The notes under the pieces are model-generated. The model was given only the letters and a program-made list of their open reading frames with translations, was not told the DNA's origin and did not search any database. The translations under genes were made by a program, and so were the position numbers. A stretch of 64,000 nt of DNA from Caulobacter sp. (GTDB lineage Bacteria > Pseudomonadota > Alphaproteobacteria > Caulobacterales > Caulobacteraceae): positions 124,001 to 188,000 of the forward strand of contig JAUXTQ010000060.1 in the NCBI GenBank assembly GCA_030678995.1. Direction: 5' to 3'. This document shows positions 17,249 to 28,477 of the stretch, one piece after another (the first letter of the stretch is position 1; each line of letters opens with the position of its first letter).

Positions 17249-19197
17249 TACGGAATCTCTTCTGGAATCCGGGCCGGCGGCGCCTTGGACTCGGGCTGCT
17301 GCGATGGCGCGCGGTCCGACTCTCCGCCCATGCCCAGGGTCGAGAGAATGTCGCCGATGGCGTCGCGGGGCTGTTCCACCTGGACATAGCCGCCCGGAAT
17401 GGGCTGAGCCTTCAGGCGGGGCAGGGCCTGGGCCATGAAGGCGCGCCAGATCGACGCCGGAGCGCCGCCGCCGGTGACGCCCTTCATCGGTTTGTTGTCG
17501 TCCTTGCCGGTCCAGACGGCGGTGACGAAGCCGCCCGTGTAGCCGACGAACCAGGCGTCCCGGTAGTCGCTGGTGGTGCCGGTCTTGCCGGCGACGTCGT
17601 AGTTGGGCACCCGGGCGCGCTTGCCGGTGCCGTTGGTCACCACCTCGCGCATCATCATGTTCATGTACTGCAGGGCCGGCGAGCCGATCACCGACCGGCG
17701 CGGGCGTCGCTCGAGATTGTGGTCATAGAGCACCTTGCCGCCGGCGGTGCGGATGCGCTGGATGCCGTAGCCGCGAGCCAGGAAGCCGCCGTTGGCGAAC
17801 GGCGCGTAGGCCTGGGCCATCTCCAGCGGGTTCACCTCCACCGCCCCCAGGGCCATGGAGGGATCGAGCTGGATCCTGCTGGTGATGCCCAGCCGCTTGG
17901 CGGCCGCGGCCACCTTGCCGGTGCCGATATCGTTGGCCAGCCGCGCCGCGACGGTGTTGACCGATTGGGCCAGCGCCGTCTGCAGACTGATCGGGCCGAG
18001 GTACCGGCCGGTGTAGTTGCGCGGCTCCCAGCCGCCGATGCGCACCGGCTCATCGACCACCATCTCGGCCGGGGTGCGTCCCGCCTCCATGGCCGCCAGA
18101 TAGACGAAGGGCTTGAAGGCCGAGCCGGCCTGGCGCCGGGCGTTGGTCGCCCGGTCGAACTGGCTCTCGGAATAGTCGGCGCCGCCGACATAGGCGCGGA
18201 TACGGCCCTCGCCGTCGATGGCCACCAGGGCCGCCTGCTCAACGCCCTGGCCCTTGGCGGTGGCGACGCCGGACCGCACCGCGGCTTCGGCGGCGGCCTG
18301 GATCGGCAGATCCAGGGTGGTCTCGACGATCAGATCCTCGGTGGGCTCGCCGACCAGGGCGCGCACCTGGGCATCGACCCAGTCGGTGAAGTACTGCGCC
18401 CGCTGGTTGGCCAGCACGGCGGAGACGCGCACCGGTGTCTTGAAGGCCTCGGCCCGCTCCTCGGTGGTGATCGCCTTGGTCCGGACCATCTCGTCCAGAA
18501 CGATCGTCGCCCGCCGGGCGGCCCGTTCGGTGGCCGAGACCGGGCTGTAGCGCGACGGCCCCTTCATCATTCCGGCCAGCAGGGCCGATTCGCCCAGCGT
18601 CAGCCGCGAGGCCGGCTTGTTGAAGTAGCGCTGGGCGGCCGCCTCGATGCCATAAGCGCCAGCGCCGAAATAGACCCGGTTCAGATAGAGGGCGAGGATC
18701 TCCTTCTTGGTGAACTTCATCTCCAGCCACAGGGCCAGGATCAGCTCCTGGGCCTTGCGGCGGGGGGTCTGGTCCAGGGTCAGGAACAGGTTTCGCGCCA
18801 GCTGCTGGGTGATGGTCGAACCACCGGCGGCGAAGCACCAGCAGGAGATGTCCTTGACGATCGCCCGGGTGATGCCGATCGGGTCGAAGCCGGGGTGGTA
18901 GTAGAAGCGCCGGTCCTCGATGGCCATGAAGGCCTTTGGCACGTAGTCGGGCAGCTTTTCCAGATCGACCGGCGGCGCGTACTGACTGCCGCGTACGGCG
19001 ATCAGGGCGCCGGAACGGTCGAGGTAGGAGATCGACGGCTGGCGGGTGACGTCGTTGAGCTTGGAGACGTCCGGCAGGTCCGTGGCGAACACCGCGAAGA
19101 AGGCGACCAGGAAGATCAGGCCCCAAACGCCCGCCACGGCGCCCCAGTAGAGGGTGGCCTGTAGGGGTGTCCGTTTGACGCCCAGTTGGTTCGTCAT
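17245..19197 (-). CDS. Class A penicillin-binding protein (PBP1A family)
   Basis: Bifunctional peptidoglycan synthase in the inner membrane with its domains in the periplasm. One N-terminal helix (about residues 15-38) anchors it. The glycosyltransferase domain (60-240) has AIEDRRFYYHPGFD with catalytic Glu94 and GGSTITQQLARN. The transpeptidase domain has SAFK (Ser359, Lys362), SVN (412-414) and KTGT (538-541). The tail after 610 is Pro/Gln/Glu-rich. At 650 residues it is shorter than E. coli PBP1A (850) and lacks the OB-type insertion. Caulobacter species carry several paralogues, so the exact name is left open. Confidence 0.93.
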   Translation of the reverse strand: MTNQLGVKRTPLQATLYWGAVAGVWGLIFLVAFFAVFATDLPDVSKLNDVTRQPSISYLDRSGALIAVRGSQYAPPVDLEKLPDYVPKAFMAIEDRRFYYHPGFDPIGITRAIVKDISCWCFAAGGSTITQQLARNLFLTLDQTPRRKAQELILALWLEMKFTKKEILALYLNRVYFGAGAYGIEAAAQRYFNKPASRLTLGESALLAGMMKGPSRYSPVSATERAARRATIVLDEMVRTKAITTEERAEAFKTPVRVSAVLANQRAQYFTDWVDAQVRALVGEPTEDLIVETTLDLPIQAAAEAAVRSGVATAKGQGVEQAALVAIDGEGRIRAYVGGADYSESQFDRATNARRQAGSAFKPFVYLAAMEAGRTPAEMVVDEPVRIGGWEPRNYTGRYLGPISLQTALAQSVNTVAARLANDIGTGKVAAAAKRLGITSRIQLDPSMALGAVEVNPLEMAQAYAPFANGGFLARGYGIQRIRTAGGKVLYDHNLERRPRRSVIGSPALQYMNMMMREVVTNGTGKRARVPNYDVAGKTGTTSDYRDAWFVGYTGGFVTAVWTGKDDNKPMKGVTGGGAPASIWRAFMAQALPRLKAQPIPGGYVQVEQPRDAIGDILSTLGMGGESDRAPSQQPESKAPPARIPEEIPY

Positions 19198-19366
19198 GTC
19201 GCCGTCGCTGTTCCGGGAGAAGGGGCCGTTGGCGCAAGTCTTAGCGCCGGAGCCCTAAAGGCTCCACCATGATTGATGAGAGGTGAACACGCCCTTTTCG
19301 CGGCGCCGGCGTGCAGAAGCCGCGCAGGGGCTTATCGCGCCCGCGCCGAGCCGCCATAAGCGGGCG

Positions 19367-21538
19367 GTGACCGATTCCCTCGCCCCCGCCCGTGAGATCC
19401 TGCGCCGCGTCTTCGGCCACGCCGAGTTCCGCGGGTTGCAGGCGCAGGTGATCGCCGAGATCCTCGCCGGGCGGAGCGCCATGGCGGTGCTGCCGACCGG
19501 CGGCGGCAAGAGCCTCTGCTACCAGATTCCCAGCCTGCTGCGCCCGGGCCTTGGGCTGGTGGTCTCGCCCCTGATCGCCCTGATGGCCGACCAGGTGGAG
19601 GGGCTGAAACAGTCCGGCGTGGCGGCCGAGCGGCTGGATTCTAACCACTCCCCCGACGAGCGCGCCGACGTCTGGCGACGGGCCGAGCGGGGCGAGCTGG
19701 ACCTCCTCTACCTCTCCCCCGAAGGCCTGATGCAGGGGGCGACGCTGGAGCGGTTGCGGCGCCTGCCCCTGGCCCTGGCGGCGATCGACGAGGCCCACTG
19801 CGTCAGCCAGTGGGGCCATGACTTCCGGCCCGAGTACCGGATGCTCGGTCGTCTGGCCGAGGTCTTCCCGGACGTGCCGCGGCTGGCCGTCACCGCCACC
19901 GCCGACGCCCGCACCCGCGACGATATCCGCGCCGAGCTGCGGCTGCAGGACAGCGCCGAGTTCGTCGACAGCTTCGCCCGGCCGGAGCTGGCCCTGGCCG
20001 CCGAGCGAAAGCGCGGCCAGGGCCATGCGCGGGTCGAGGAGCTGGTGCTGGCCCGGCCGGGCCGCTCGGGGGTGGTCTATGCCGGCTCGCGCGAGGGGAC
20101 CGACAAGCTGGCCGAGCGGCTCGCCGCCGTCGGGGTCCCGGCGCTGGCCTATCACGCCGGGCTGGACCGCAACGTCCGAAGTCGGCGGCTGGAGACGTTC
20201 CTCGAGGCGGACGCGGCGGTGATGGTGGCGACCATCGCCTTCGGCATGGGGGTCGACAAGCCGGACGTGCGCTTCGTCATCCATGCCGACCCGCCGGCGT
20301 CGATCGAGGCTTACTGGCAGGAGGTCGGCCGGGCCGGGCGCGACGGCCTGCCGGCGGAGGGGATCACCCTTTACGGCTCGGCCGACATGGCCTGGGCCAC
20401 GCGCCGCAACGCCGGCCGCGACGTCAGCGATGAGGTCCGTCAGGTCCAGAACCGCAAGGTGCGCCAGCTCTACGCCATGCTCGATGGGATCGGTTGCCGG
20501 GCCGCGGCCGTGCGGCGCTATTTCGGCGAGGCGGGGGTCGAGCCCTGCGGTGTCTGCGACCTGTGCCTGGCCCCGCCCGAGGCGCTCGACGCCACAGTGG
20601 CGGCGCAGAAAGCGCTGGCCGCCGTCCATCGCCTGGGCGGCCGGTTCGGGCGCGGCCGGCTGGTCGACCACCTGCTGGGCAAGACCAAGGACGTGCACGA
20701 CAGCGAGGCGGCCCTGTCGACCTATGGCGTCGGCCAGGAGTTCAGCGCCGCCGGCTGGCGGGACCTGATCGACCAGCTGCTGTTCGATGGCCTGCTGAAG
20801 GAGGATCCCAACGACGGCCGGCCCCTGATCGGCCTGGGCGATGCCGAGGGGGTCAAGGGCGTCTACCGTGGCGAGCGCCGCATCGCCGTGCGCAAGCAGC
20901 TGGACCCAGAGCCGAAGGCGGCCCGAGGCGGCCGCAAGCGGCGGGGCGGGGAGGACATGACCGTCGAGCCGGCGAACGCCCCGCTGTTCGAGGCCCTGCG
21001 CGCCTGGCGGCGGGACGCGGCGCACGAGCAGCATGTGCCGCCCTACGTCATCTTCGCCGACCGGACCCTCTACGACATCGCCCGCCTGCGCCCGCGCAGC
21101 ACGACCGAACTCCTGCTCGCCAACGGCGTCGGCGATACCAAGGCCAAGCGCTACGGCGAGGCCGTGTTGAAGATCGTCAACGGCGACAACCCTCCCTTGC
21201 CGCCGGCGGCCGTGAGGGCAATGGATCAGAGGCAGGCGATGAGTGCACCTGAGGTCTTGCTCTGGACGGGTCTGAAGGACAGCAATGTGGACGGGCTGAA
21301 GTTCCGCCGACAGCACCCGATCGGACCCTATGTGCTCGATTTCTATTGTCCGGAAGCCGATCTGGCGATCGAGGTTGATGGGCAGGGACACAACCACGAA
21401 ATTCAGGCGGCCAAGGACGAACGGCGCGATGCGTGGCTGGAAGAGCAGGGCATCCGAACGCTCAGAATCCCCGCGCGCGCGATTCTCGGCGATTTGCAGG
21501 ACGTGCTGCACATGATCTTCAGAGCGGCGCGCGGCTAG
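19367..21538 (+). CDS. recQ: RecQ-family DNA helicase fused to a DUF559 nuclease-like domain
   Basis: A 3'-5' DNA helicase with an extra C-terminal domain. Residues (GTG start at 19367): Walker A TGGGKS 44-49, [17 protein letters not shown] from 141, helicase motif [12 protein letters not shown], a four-cysteine zinc site (377, 394, 397, 400), winged helix about 405-505, HRDC 538-605. Residues 625-720 form a complete DUF559 (Vsr-like PD-(D/E)XK) domain: [20 protein letters not shown], then [11 protein letters not shown]. RecQ homologues normally end near residue 610. A GTG at 19283 is an alternative start. An internal ATG at 21239 could once have started a separate DUF559 gene. Confidence 0.93.
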   Translation: MTDSLAPAREILRRVFGHAEFRGLQAQVIAEILAGRSAMAVLPTGGGKSLCYQIPSLLRPGLGLVVSPLIALMADQVEGLKQSGVAAERLDSNHSPDERADVWRRAERGELDLLYLSPEGLMQGATLERLRRLPLALAAIDEAHCVSQWGHDFRPEYRMLGRLAEVFPDVPRLAVTATADARTRDDIRAELRLQDSAEFVDSFARPELALAAERKRGQGHARVEELVLARPGRSGVVYAGSREGTDKLAERLAAVGVPALAYHAGLDRNVRSRRLETFLEADAAVMVATIAFGMGVDKPDVRFVIHADPPASIEAYWQEVGRAGRDGLPAEGITLYGSADMAWATRRNAGRDVSDEVRQVQNRKVRQLYAMLDGIGCRAAAVRRYFGEAGVEPCGVCDLCLAPPEALDATVAAQKALAAVHRLGGRFGRGRLVDHLLGKTKDVHDSEAALSTYGVGQEFSAAGWRDLIDQLLFDGLLKEDPNDGRPLIGLGDAEGVKGVYRGERRIAVRKQLDPEPKAARGGRKRRGGEDMTVEPANAPLFEALRAWRRDAAHEQHVPPYVIFADRTLYDIARLRPRSTTELLLANGVGDTKAKRYGEAVLKIVNGDNPPLPPAAVRAMDQRQAMSAPEVLLWTGLKDSNVDGLKFRRQHPIGPYVLDFYCPEADLAIEVDGQGHNHEIQAAKDERRDAWLEEQGIRTLRIPARAILGDLQDVLHMIFRAARG

Positions 21539-21559
21539 CCCCACCGGCCTTTGTCGCGC

Positions 21560-21680
21560 TTGCAGCGCGCTCCAAAGCCCACCTCCCCGCTTCGCAGGGA
21601 GGAGCAGGCCTATCGCTCCTCCCCATTCATGGGGAGGTGTCGTCTGGAGCGCGCTGCAACCCCGGATTTAATCCGGGGGA
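21560..21680. repeat. Nested palindromic repeat between recQ and gyrB
   Basis: A 15-base perfect inverted repeat (TTGCAGCGCGCTCCA at 21560-21574 and its complement at 21645-21659) encloses two CCTCCC/GGGAGG-type hairpins. The hairpin CCCGGATTTAATCCGGG (21661-21677) follows. It lies between convergent genes and could act as a terminator for both. Confidence 0.75.
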
Positions 21681-21700
21681 CAGGCGACGGAGGGGCTCTT

Positions 21701-24127
<2,427 letters not shown>

Positions 24128-25273
24128 TCAGTGTTCCAGCACAGTCAGGCCGGAGGCTTCCACGCGGACGCCCAAGGCCTGACCCTTGAAGGGGTCGAAC
24201 AGCTGCTCGTCCGTCCCCGTCAGAAAGGCCTGGAGACCGAGCGCCGCGATTTCATCCGCCAGCGCGGCCCGCCGGAGCGGGTCGAGATGGGCGGCGACTT
24301 CGTCGAGCAATAATACAGGAGCCGGCGCTGATTCTGCAGCGGAAAGTCGCGCCGCCTGGGCCAAAACCAGGTTCAGAATCAAGGCTTTCTGCTCTCCGGT
24401 CGAACATTCCGCCGCCGGGCGGTCCTTTTCGGCATGGATCACCGCCAGATCGCCCCGGTGGGGGCCGGTCAGGGCCCGTCCGGCGGCCGAATCGCGGCTT
24501 CGCGCGGCGGTCAGGGCCGCGGCCAGACGGGCCTCGATATCAGCGAAATCGACCCCCTCGGCGGCGAGGTTTTCCCATTCGCCGGTCAGGCTCAGCCGCG
24601 CCTGCGGGAAGGGCCGCTCGCCGCGCCCGTCGATCTCGGTCTGCAGCGCCGCCAGCGTCCGCGCCCGCGCCTCGGCCATCAGGGCGCCGGCCTCGGCCAT
24701 GCGGGCCTCCAGCGCCGACAGCCAGACCGGGTCTGGTCTCTGGGTCTCGTCGGTCAACAGCCGCATCCGCTCGCGCAGGGCCTTGTCATAGGCCCCGGCA
24801 TGGGCCGCGTGGGCCGGTTCGGCGGCGAACACCAGGCGGTCGAAGAAGCGCCGACGATCGCCGGCGGCCTCGAGGAACAGCCGGTCCTGGGCCGGAGTCA
24901 GCCAGATCGGTCGGATATGGTCGGCCAGCCGGCCGGGCGGCACGGTCTCGCCCTCGATGCGCACGATGCGCCGGGCGGCGCCGGCGACCTCCACGCCCGT
25001 ACCAATGCGCACCGCGTCGTCGTCGTTCCAGACCAGCGCCGACACGGCCCAGGCCCGGCCGGTCTTCTCGCCCGGCAGCCGTCGCCCGACCTCGGCCAGC
25101 GGCGAGCCGCGCAGGCCCCGCCCCGGCGACAGCAGGCTGATGGCCTCCAGCAGATTGGTCTTCCCCGCCCCGTTCGGCCCCCACAGACAGACGCTGGCCC
25201 CGTCCGCCGACAGCTCCGCCCGCGCGTAGGAGCGGAAGTCGGTCAGGGCCAGGCTGGTGATCACCGAATGCAT
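24128..25273 (-). CDS. recF: DNA replication and repair protein RecF
   Basis: ABC-type ATPase loading RecA at single-strand gaps. Length is 381 residues. Walker A is [15 protein letters not shown] (around 31-45), the signature region is [18 protein letters not shown] and Walker B is [20 protein letters not shown]. The start [20 protein letters not shown] matches the family; an upstream in-frame start at 25387 would translate a palindromic repeat and is rejected. Its stop abuts gyrB. Between it and dnaN lies a repeat-rich island with a GNAT gene on the other strand. Confidence 0.96.
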   Translation of the reverse strand: MHSVITSLALTDFRSYARAELSADGASVCLWGPNGAGKTNLLEAISLLSPGRGLRGSPLAEVGRRLPGEKTGRAWAVSALVWNDDDAVRIGTGVEVAGAARRIVRIEGETVPPGRLADHIRPIWLTPAQDRLFLEAAGDRRRFFDRLVFAAEPAHAAHAGAYDKALRERMRLLTDETQRPDPVWLSALEARMAEAGALMAEARARTLAALQTEIDGRGERPFPQARLSLTGEWENLAAEGVDFADIEARLAAALTAARSRDSAAGRALTGPHRGDLAVIHAEKDRPAAECSTGEQKALILNLVLAQAARLSAAESAPAPVLLLDEVAAHLDPLRRAALADEIAALGLQAFLTGTDEQLFDPFKGQALGVRVEASGLTVLEH

Positions 25274-25351
25274 GGGGTCCCGTTTAGCCTGCGCCGCGCC
25301 GGGGAGAAACGCGCGCGTCCGCACATACCTCTCCCCACGCCCCCTCCCCAC

Positions 25352-25476
25352 GTCATGGCCCGACTTGTTCCGGCCACCCATGAACACCGTGTCGGCACGC
25401 GGGGGTGCGGAAACGCCGTCATGAAATCGGAGAGGTCAACGCGCATGGGTGGCCCGAACAAGTCGGGCCATGACGG
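25352..25476. repeat. Inverted pair of family-B palindromes
   Basis: Copies at 25352-25387 and, inverted, 25444-25476, upstream of recF. Same unit as at 4778-4901. Confidence 0.85.
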
Positions 25477-25536
25477 AAGTTTGAGGGTTGGCAAGCCTAC
25501 CTCGGCAGACCTGCCCTGATGTCTTGACGGCCAGTG

Positions 25537-25631
25537 TTGCTCCGGCGGACGGCCTGCTCAAGGACCGCTTCGCGGCCGCGCAGCGGCGACCCCGAAGGGG
25601 TCGTCCTTGACCAGGACGACCGACCGGAGCG
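25537..25631. other. Nested stem-loop element with two alternative folds, unassigned
   Basis: Perfect complementary pairs are: GCTCCGG (25539-25545) with 25624-25630; TCAAGGAC (25558-25565) with GTCCTTGA (25603-25610); and GACCCC (25588-25593) with GGGGTC (25597-25602). CGCT (25566-25569) can pair with AGCG (25582-25585). In competition, GGTCGTCCT (25599-25607) pairs perfectly with AGGACGACC (25612-25620). Such mutually exclusive helices are seen in regulatory RNAs but also arise in degenerate repeats. No reading frame is supported inside. Confidence 0.45.
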
Positions 25632-25672
25632 CATCCTTCCATCAAGGCCAAAGGGCAGATGTCATCAGGCAC

Positions 25673-25774
25673 GGGGACATGCACTTCAGTGCGTGTCCCC
25701 TGTTGGCAAGTGCTCCCTTGAGTCGGCGCCCGACCATCCTGAGGGAGGGGACACGCACTGAAGTGCATGTCCCC
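25673..25774. repeat. Inverted pair of family-D REP-like palindromes
   Basis: GGGGACATGCACTTCAGTGC begins the copy at 25673-25700; an inverted copy is at 25747-25774. A third copy lies at 33474-33501. Together with the family-B pair and the nested element, this fills the 552-base gene-free stretch 25274-25825. Confidence 0.85.
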
Positions 25775-25825
25775 GCGCCAGCCGAGAATCTGGCGCCGAC
25801 CGCGCCGAATGCGTAGCCTTCGCCC

Positions 25826-26308
25826 ATGACGCCCCCGCCAGAAATCCTCATCCGCCAGGCCCGCCCCGACGACGCGGCGGCGTGCAGGGCGATCCTGCAA
25901 GACACCTTCCAGAGCACCTGGCAGCCAGAGCTCACCGCCGAGGCCGCCCGGGCGTTCGAGAGCGAGGACCGGCCGGCCGCCTATGTCGGCGAGCGGGGGC
26001 TGCTGTTCCTCGTGGCCGAGGTCGGTGGCGAGGTGGTCGGCTTCGTCGATTGGGACGGCGACTTCGTCAACGCCCTGCATGTGCGGTCGAGCCACGCGCG
26101 AACCGGCGTCGGCGGACGGCTGATGGACCGGGCGGAAGCGGGGATCGCGGAGGCGGGCTTCGCGGCGGCGCGGCTGGAGACCGACACCTTCAACCTCGGC
26201 GCCCAGGCCTTTTACGCCGCGCGCGGCTACCTTGAGGCAGGGCGCTATCCCGACGAAGAGTGGAACAGCGGCCTGACGACGCTCCTGCTGGTGAAGCCGC
26301 TGGGCTGA
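25826..26308 (+). CDS. GNAT-family N-acetyltransferase
   Basis: A 160-residue acetyltransferase of unknown substrate. It shows the GNAT order: N-terminal IRQARPDDAAACRAILQDTF, central strands LLFLVAEVGGEVVGFVDW, motif A ALHVRSSHARTGVGGRLMDR, and motif B with NLGAQAFYAARGY. It sits alone, antisense to the flanking dnaN and recF and bracketed by palindromic repeats on both sides. This suggests it was inserted into, or accumulated within, an originally compact dnaN-recF block. Confidence 0.9.
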   Translation: MTPPPEILIRQARPDDAAACRAILQDTFQSTWQPELTAEAARAFESEDRPAAYVGERGLLFLVAEVGGEVVGFVDWDGDFVNALHVRSSHARTGVGGRLMDRAEAGIAEAGFAAARLETDTFNLGAQAFYAARGYLEAGRYPDEEWNSGLTTLLLVKPLG

Positions 26309-26337
26309 CGGTGCTCAATCAGTCTGGGAAATAAGGG

Positions 26338-26420
26338 GAAATAAGGGGACAGCTTACTCATTTCCGTCAGATCTCGCCGCCGCCGCAGCGCAGGAAATGA
26401 GTAAGCTGTCCCCTTATTTC
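26338..26420. repeat. Inverted pair of family-E REP-like elements
   Basis: AAATAAGGGGACAGCTTACT starts the arm at 26338-26365; its complement is at 26393-26420, with 27 bases between. A related pair is at 50452-50536. It lies between the GNAT gene and dnaN, which converge. Confidence 0.8.
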
Positions 26421-26447
26421 AGCCGCCTTAATGCCGGGGCCAGCCCC

Positions 26448-27566
26448 CTACACCCGCAGCGGCATCAGCACGTACTTCACCCCGGCGTCCGTCGGATCGA
26501 GCACCAGTGTCGGGCTCGCCGGATCGGCGAAGCGGAACTCGGCCGTCTCGCCGCCGATCTGGCCGGTGACGTCGAGCAGGTAGCGGGCGTTGAAGCCGAT
26601 TTCGAAGCTGTCGCCGTCGTAGTCGACCTCGACCTCTTCCACCGCCTGGCCGGCTTCCATGTTGCGCACGGTCAGGGTGACCTTGCCCGGCTCGATGGCC
26701 AGTTTCACCGAGCGGCTCTTCTCCGCCGAGATGGTCGCCACCCGGTCCACCGCCTGGGCGAACAGGGCGTTGTCGACGATCATGACCTTCTGGTTGTCGC
26801 GCGGGATGACCCGGACATAGTCGGGGAAGGAGCCGTCGATGACCTTGGAGGTCAGGGCCGCCTGGCCGAACTCGAAGCGGACCTTCTGGGCGCTGACCTG
26901 GAAATCGACCGTCTCGCCAGCGTCTTCCAGCAGGCGGCGGGCCTCGTTGATGGTCTTGCGCGGGATGATCACCCCCGGCTGGCCGGCCGCGCCCTCGGGG
27001 GCCGGCATCTCGGCCAGGGCCAGGCGATGGCCGTCGGTGGCCACGCAGCGCAGCCGCGCCTCGCCGTTCTCGACCACCGTGTGCACGTACAGGCCGTTGA
27101 GGTAGTAGCGCGTCTCCTCGGTGGAGATGGCGAAGCGGGTCTTGTCGATCAGCCGGATCAGGTCGCCCGCGTCGATCGGGATGCGCGGCGACAGGCCATC
27201 GGAGCTCATCACCGGGAAATCGCCCGCCGGCAGGACCGGCAGGTTGAACTTCGAGCGGCCGGCGGCGACCTGCAGGCGGGGATCGTCGCCCGACAGGGTC
27301 AGGGACACGTCCGAGCCTTCCGGCAGCTTGCGCACGATCTCGTAGAGGGTGTGGGCCGGGGCGGTGATCTGGCCGGGCACGTCCACCTGGGCCGCGCCGC
27401 CGTCGATGATCTCCATGTCCAGATCGGTCGCGGAGAAGCCGACCTGCTCCCGCTCGGCGGTCAGCAGCACGTTCGACAGAATGGGGATGGTGTTGCGCCG
27501 CTCGACAACGCTCTGCACGTGGCCAAGGGCCTTCAGCAGCGCCGCCCGCTCGATGGTAAGCTTCAT
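26448..27566 (-). CDS. dnaN: DNA polymerase III beta sliding clamp
   Basis: Ring-shaped processivity clamp, 372 residues, with three repeated clamp folds. It starts MKLTIERAALLKALGHVQSV and has the typical RRNTIPILSNVLL segment, the middle-domain LPAGDFPVM and the C-terminal VKYVLMPLRV. The start at 27566 is standard; the longer reading to 27758 crosses palindromic repeats and is rejected. It lies upstream of recF and gyrB on the same strand, separated from recF by about 1.2 kb. Confidence 0.97.
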   Translation of the reverse strand: MKLTIERAALLKALGHVQSVVERRNTIPILSNVLLTAEREQVGFSATDLDMEIIDGGAAQVDVPGQITAPAHTLYEIVRKLPEGSDVSLTLSGDDPRLQVAAGRSKFNLPVLPAGDFPVMSSDGLSPRIPIDAGDLIRLIDKTRFAISTEETRYYLNGLYVHTVVENGEARLRCVATDGHRLALAEMPAPEGAAGQPGVIIPRKTINEARRLLEDAGETVDFQVSAQKVRFEFGQAALTSKVIDGSFPDYVRVIPRDNQKVMIVDNALFAQAVDRVATISAEKSRSVKLAIEPGKVTLTVRNMEAGQAVEEVEVDYDGDSFEIGFNARYLLDVTGQIGGETAEFRFADPASPTLVLDPTDAGVKYVLMPLRV

Positions 27567-27586
27567 GTCTCGTCCGAAGTCCGGAA

Positions 27587-27845
27587 GGGGACAGGCGAAT
27601 CGTCGAGGCCCCGCCGCTTCGCCTGTCAGGGGACTATGGACATTAGCGGAAACAGCGCGCCAAGGAAGGGGGTCGGACGACAGATCCTCCCCTGCGACGC
27701 AGGGGAGGGGGACCGGCGAAGCCGGTGGAGGGGGCAGCGCAAAGGTAAGCGGTGCCATCCTGAATTCCGGTCAGTCCGGACCGTCCGGCGCCGCCCCTCC
27801 ACCATGCTCCGCATGGTCCCCCTCCCCGCTTCGCGGAGAGGATTT
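27587..27845. repeat. Cluster of palindromes between grpE and dnaN
   Basis: A REP-like hairpin with arms GACAGGCGAA (27590-27599) and TTCGCCTGTC (27618-27627) is followed by CCTCCCCTGC-type hairpins (27684-27712 and around 27795-27843). No gene is supported in this 284-base gap. The elements lie in the leader of dnaN and the trailer of grpE. Confidence 0.65.
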
Positions 27846-27850
27846 TCAGG

Positions 27851-28471
27851 TCAGGCCTTGGTGTCGACCGAACCGCCGGCGTCCGCGTCGTCGGCGTCGG
27901 CGTAGGGGTTCGCCGGCGCCGCCGCGGCGGGCTGGGCGGCGCCGGCTTTCGCCGCCACCACGACCATCGCCGGACGCACCACGCGGCCGAACAGTTCGTA
28001 GCCGGGCTGCAGCACCTTGATCACCGCGCCGGGGGCCACGCCCTCGCCGGGGGCTTCCATCATCGCCTGGTGCAGGTGCGGGTCGAACTTGCCGCCCTTT
28101 TCCGGCGTTACCTTTTTCAGGCCATTGCGCTCGAATACCGAGGCCAGTTCCTTTTCGGTCATCTCCACGCCGACGACGAAGTTCTTCACCACCTGGTCGG
28201 CGACGTCGCGCGGGGCGTGGGTGGTCGCCGCCGACAGGTGGTCGGCCACGGCGAACAGGTCGCGGGCGAACTTCTGGATGGCGTAGGCGCGGGCGTCGTT
28301 GGCCTCGCGCTCGGCGCGGCGGCGGACGTTGTCGGCCTCGGCGGCGTAGCGCAGGATCTGGTCCTTCAGGGCGGCGATCTCGACCTTCAGCGCCTCGGCG
28401 TCGGCCTCGGCGGCTTCCTCGGCGGTTTCGATCTCGAGATCCTGGCCGTTGGGCGCGGTGTCGTCAGTCAT
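27851..28471 (-). CDS. grpE: Nucleotide exchange factor GrpE
   Basis: Nucleotide exchange factor of the DnaK chaperone cycle; 206 residues. An acidic N terminus is followed by a long coiled coil (about 25-75, EALKVEIAALKDQILRYAAE then ADNVRRRAEREANDARAYAI). The beta-domain with FDPHLHQAMMEAPGEG and the conserved VLQPGYELFGRVVRPAMVVV ends the core. An alanine/proline-rich tail closes the protein. It lies six bases downstream of hrcA, in an operon with it. Confidence 0.97.
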   Translation of the reverse strand: MTDDTAPNGQDLEIETAEEAAEADAEALKVEIAALKDQILRYAAEADNVRRRAEREANDARAYAIQKFARDLFAVADHLSAATTHAPRDVADQVVKNFVVGVEMTEKELASVFERNGLKKVTPEKGGKFDPHLHQAMMEAPGEGVAPGAVIKVLQPGYELFGRVVRPAMVVVAAKAGAAQPAAAAPANPYADADDADAGGSVDTKA

Positions 28472-28477
28472 ACTCGT

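Noticed and set aside
19241..21544. A 767-codon open frame on the minus strand opposite recQ
   Set aside because: Antisense shadow of the RecQ coding region, with unconserved composition.
25274..25387. Extended recF N terminus
   Set aside because: The extra 38 residues are encoded by palindromic repeat DNA; family members begin at [14 protein letters not shown] sequence.
26397..27905. A 502-codon open frame on the plus strand opposite dnaN
   Set aside because: Antisense to DnaN and crossing palindromic repeats; no plausible protein features.
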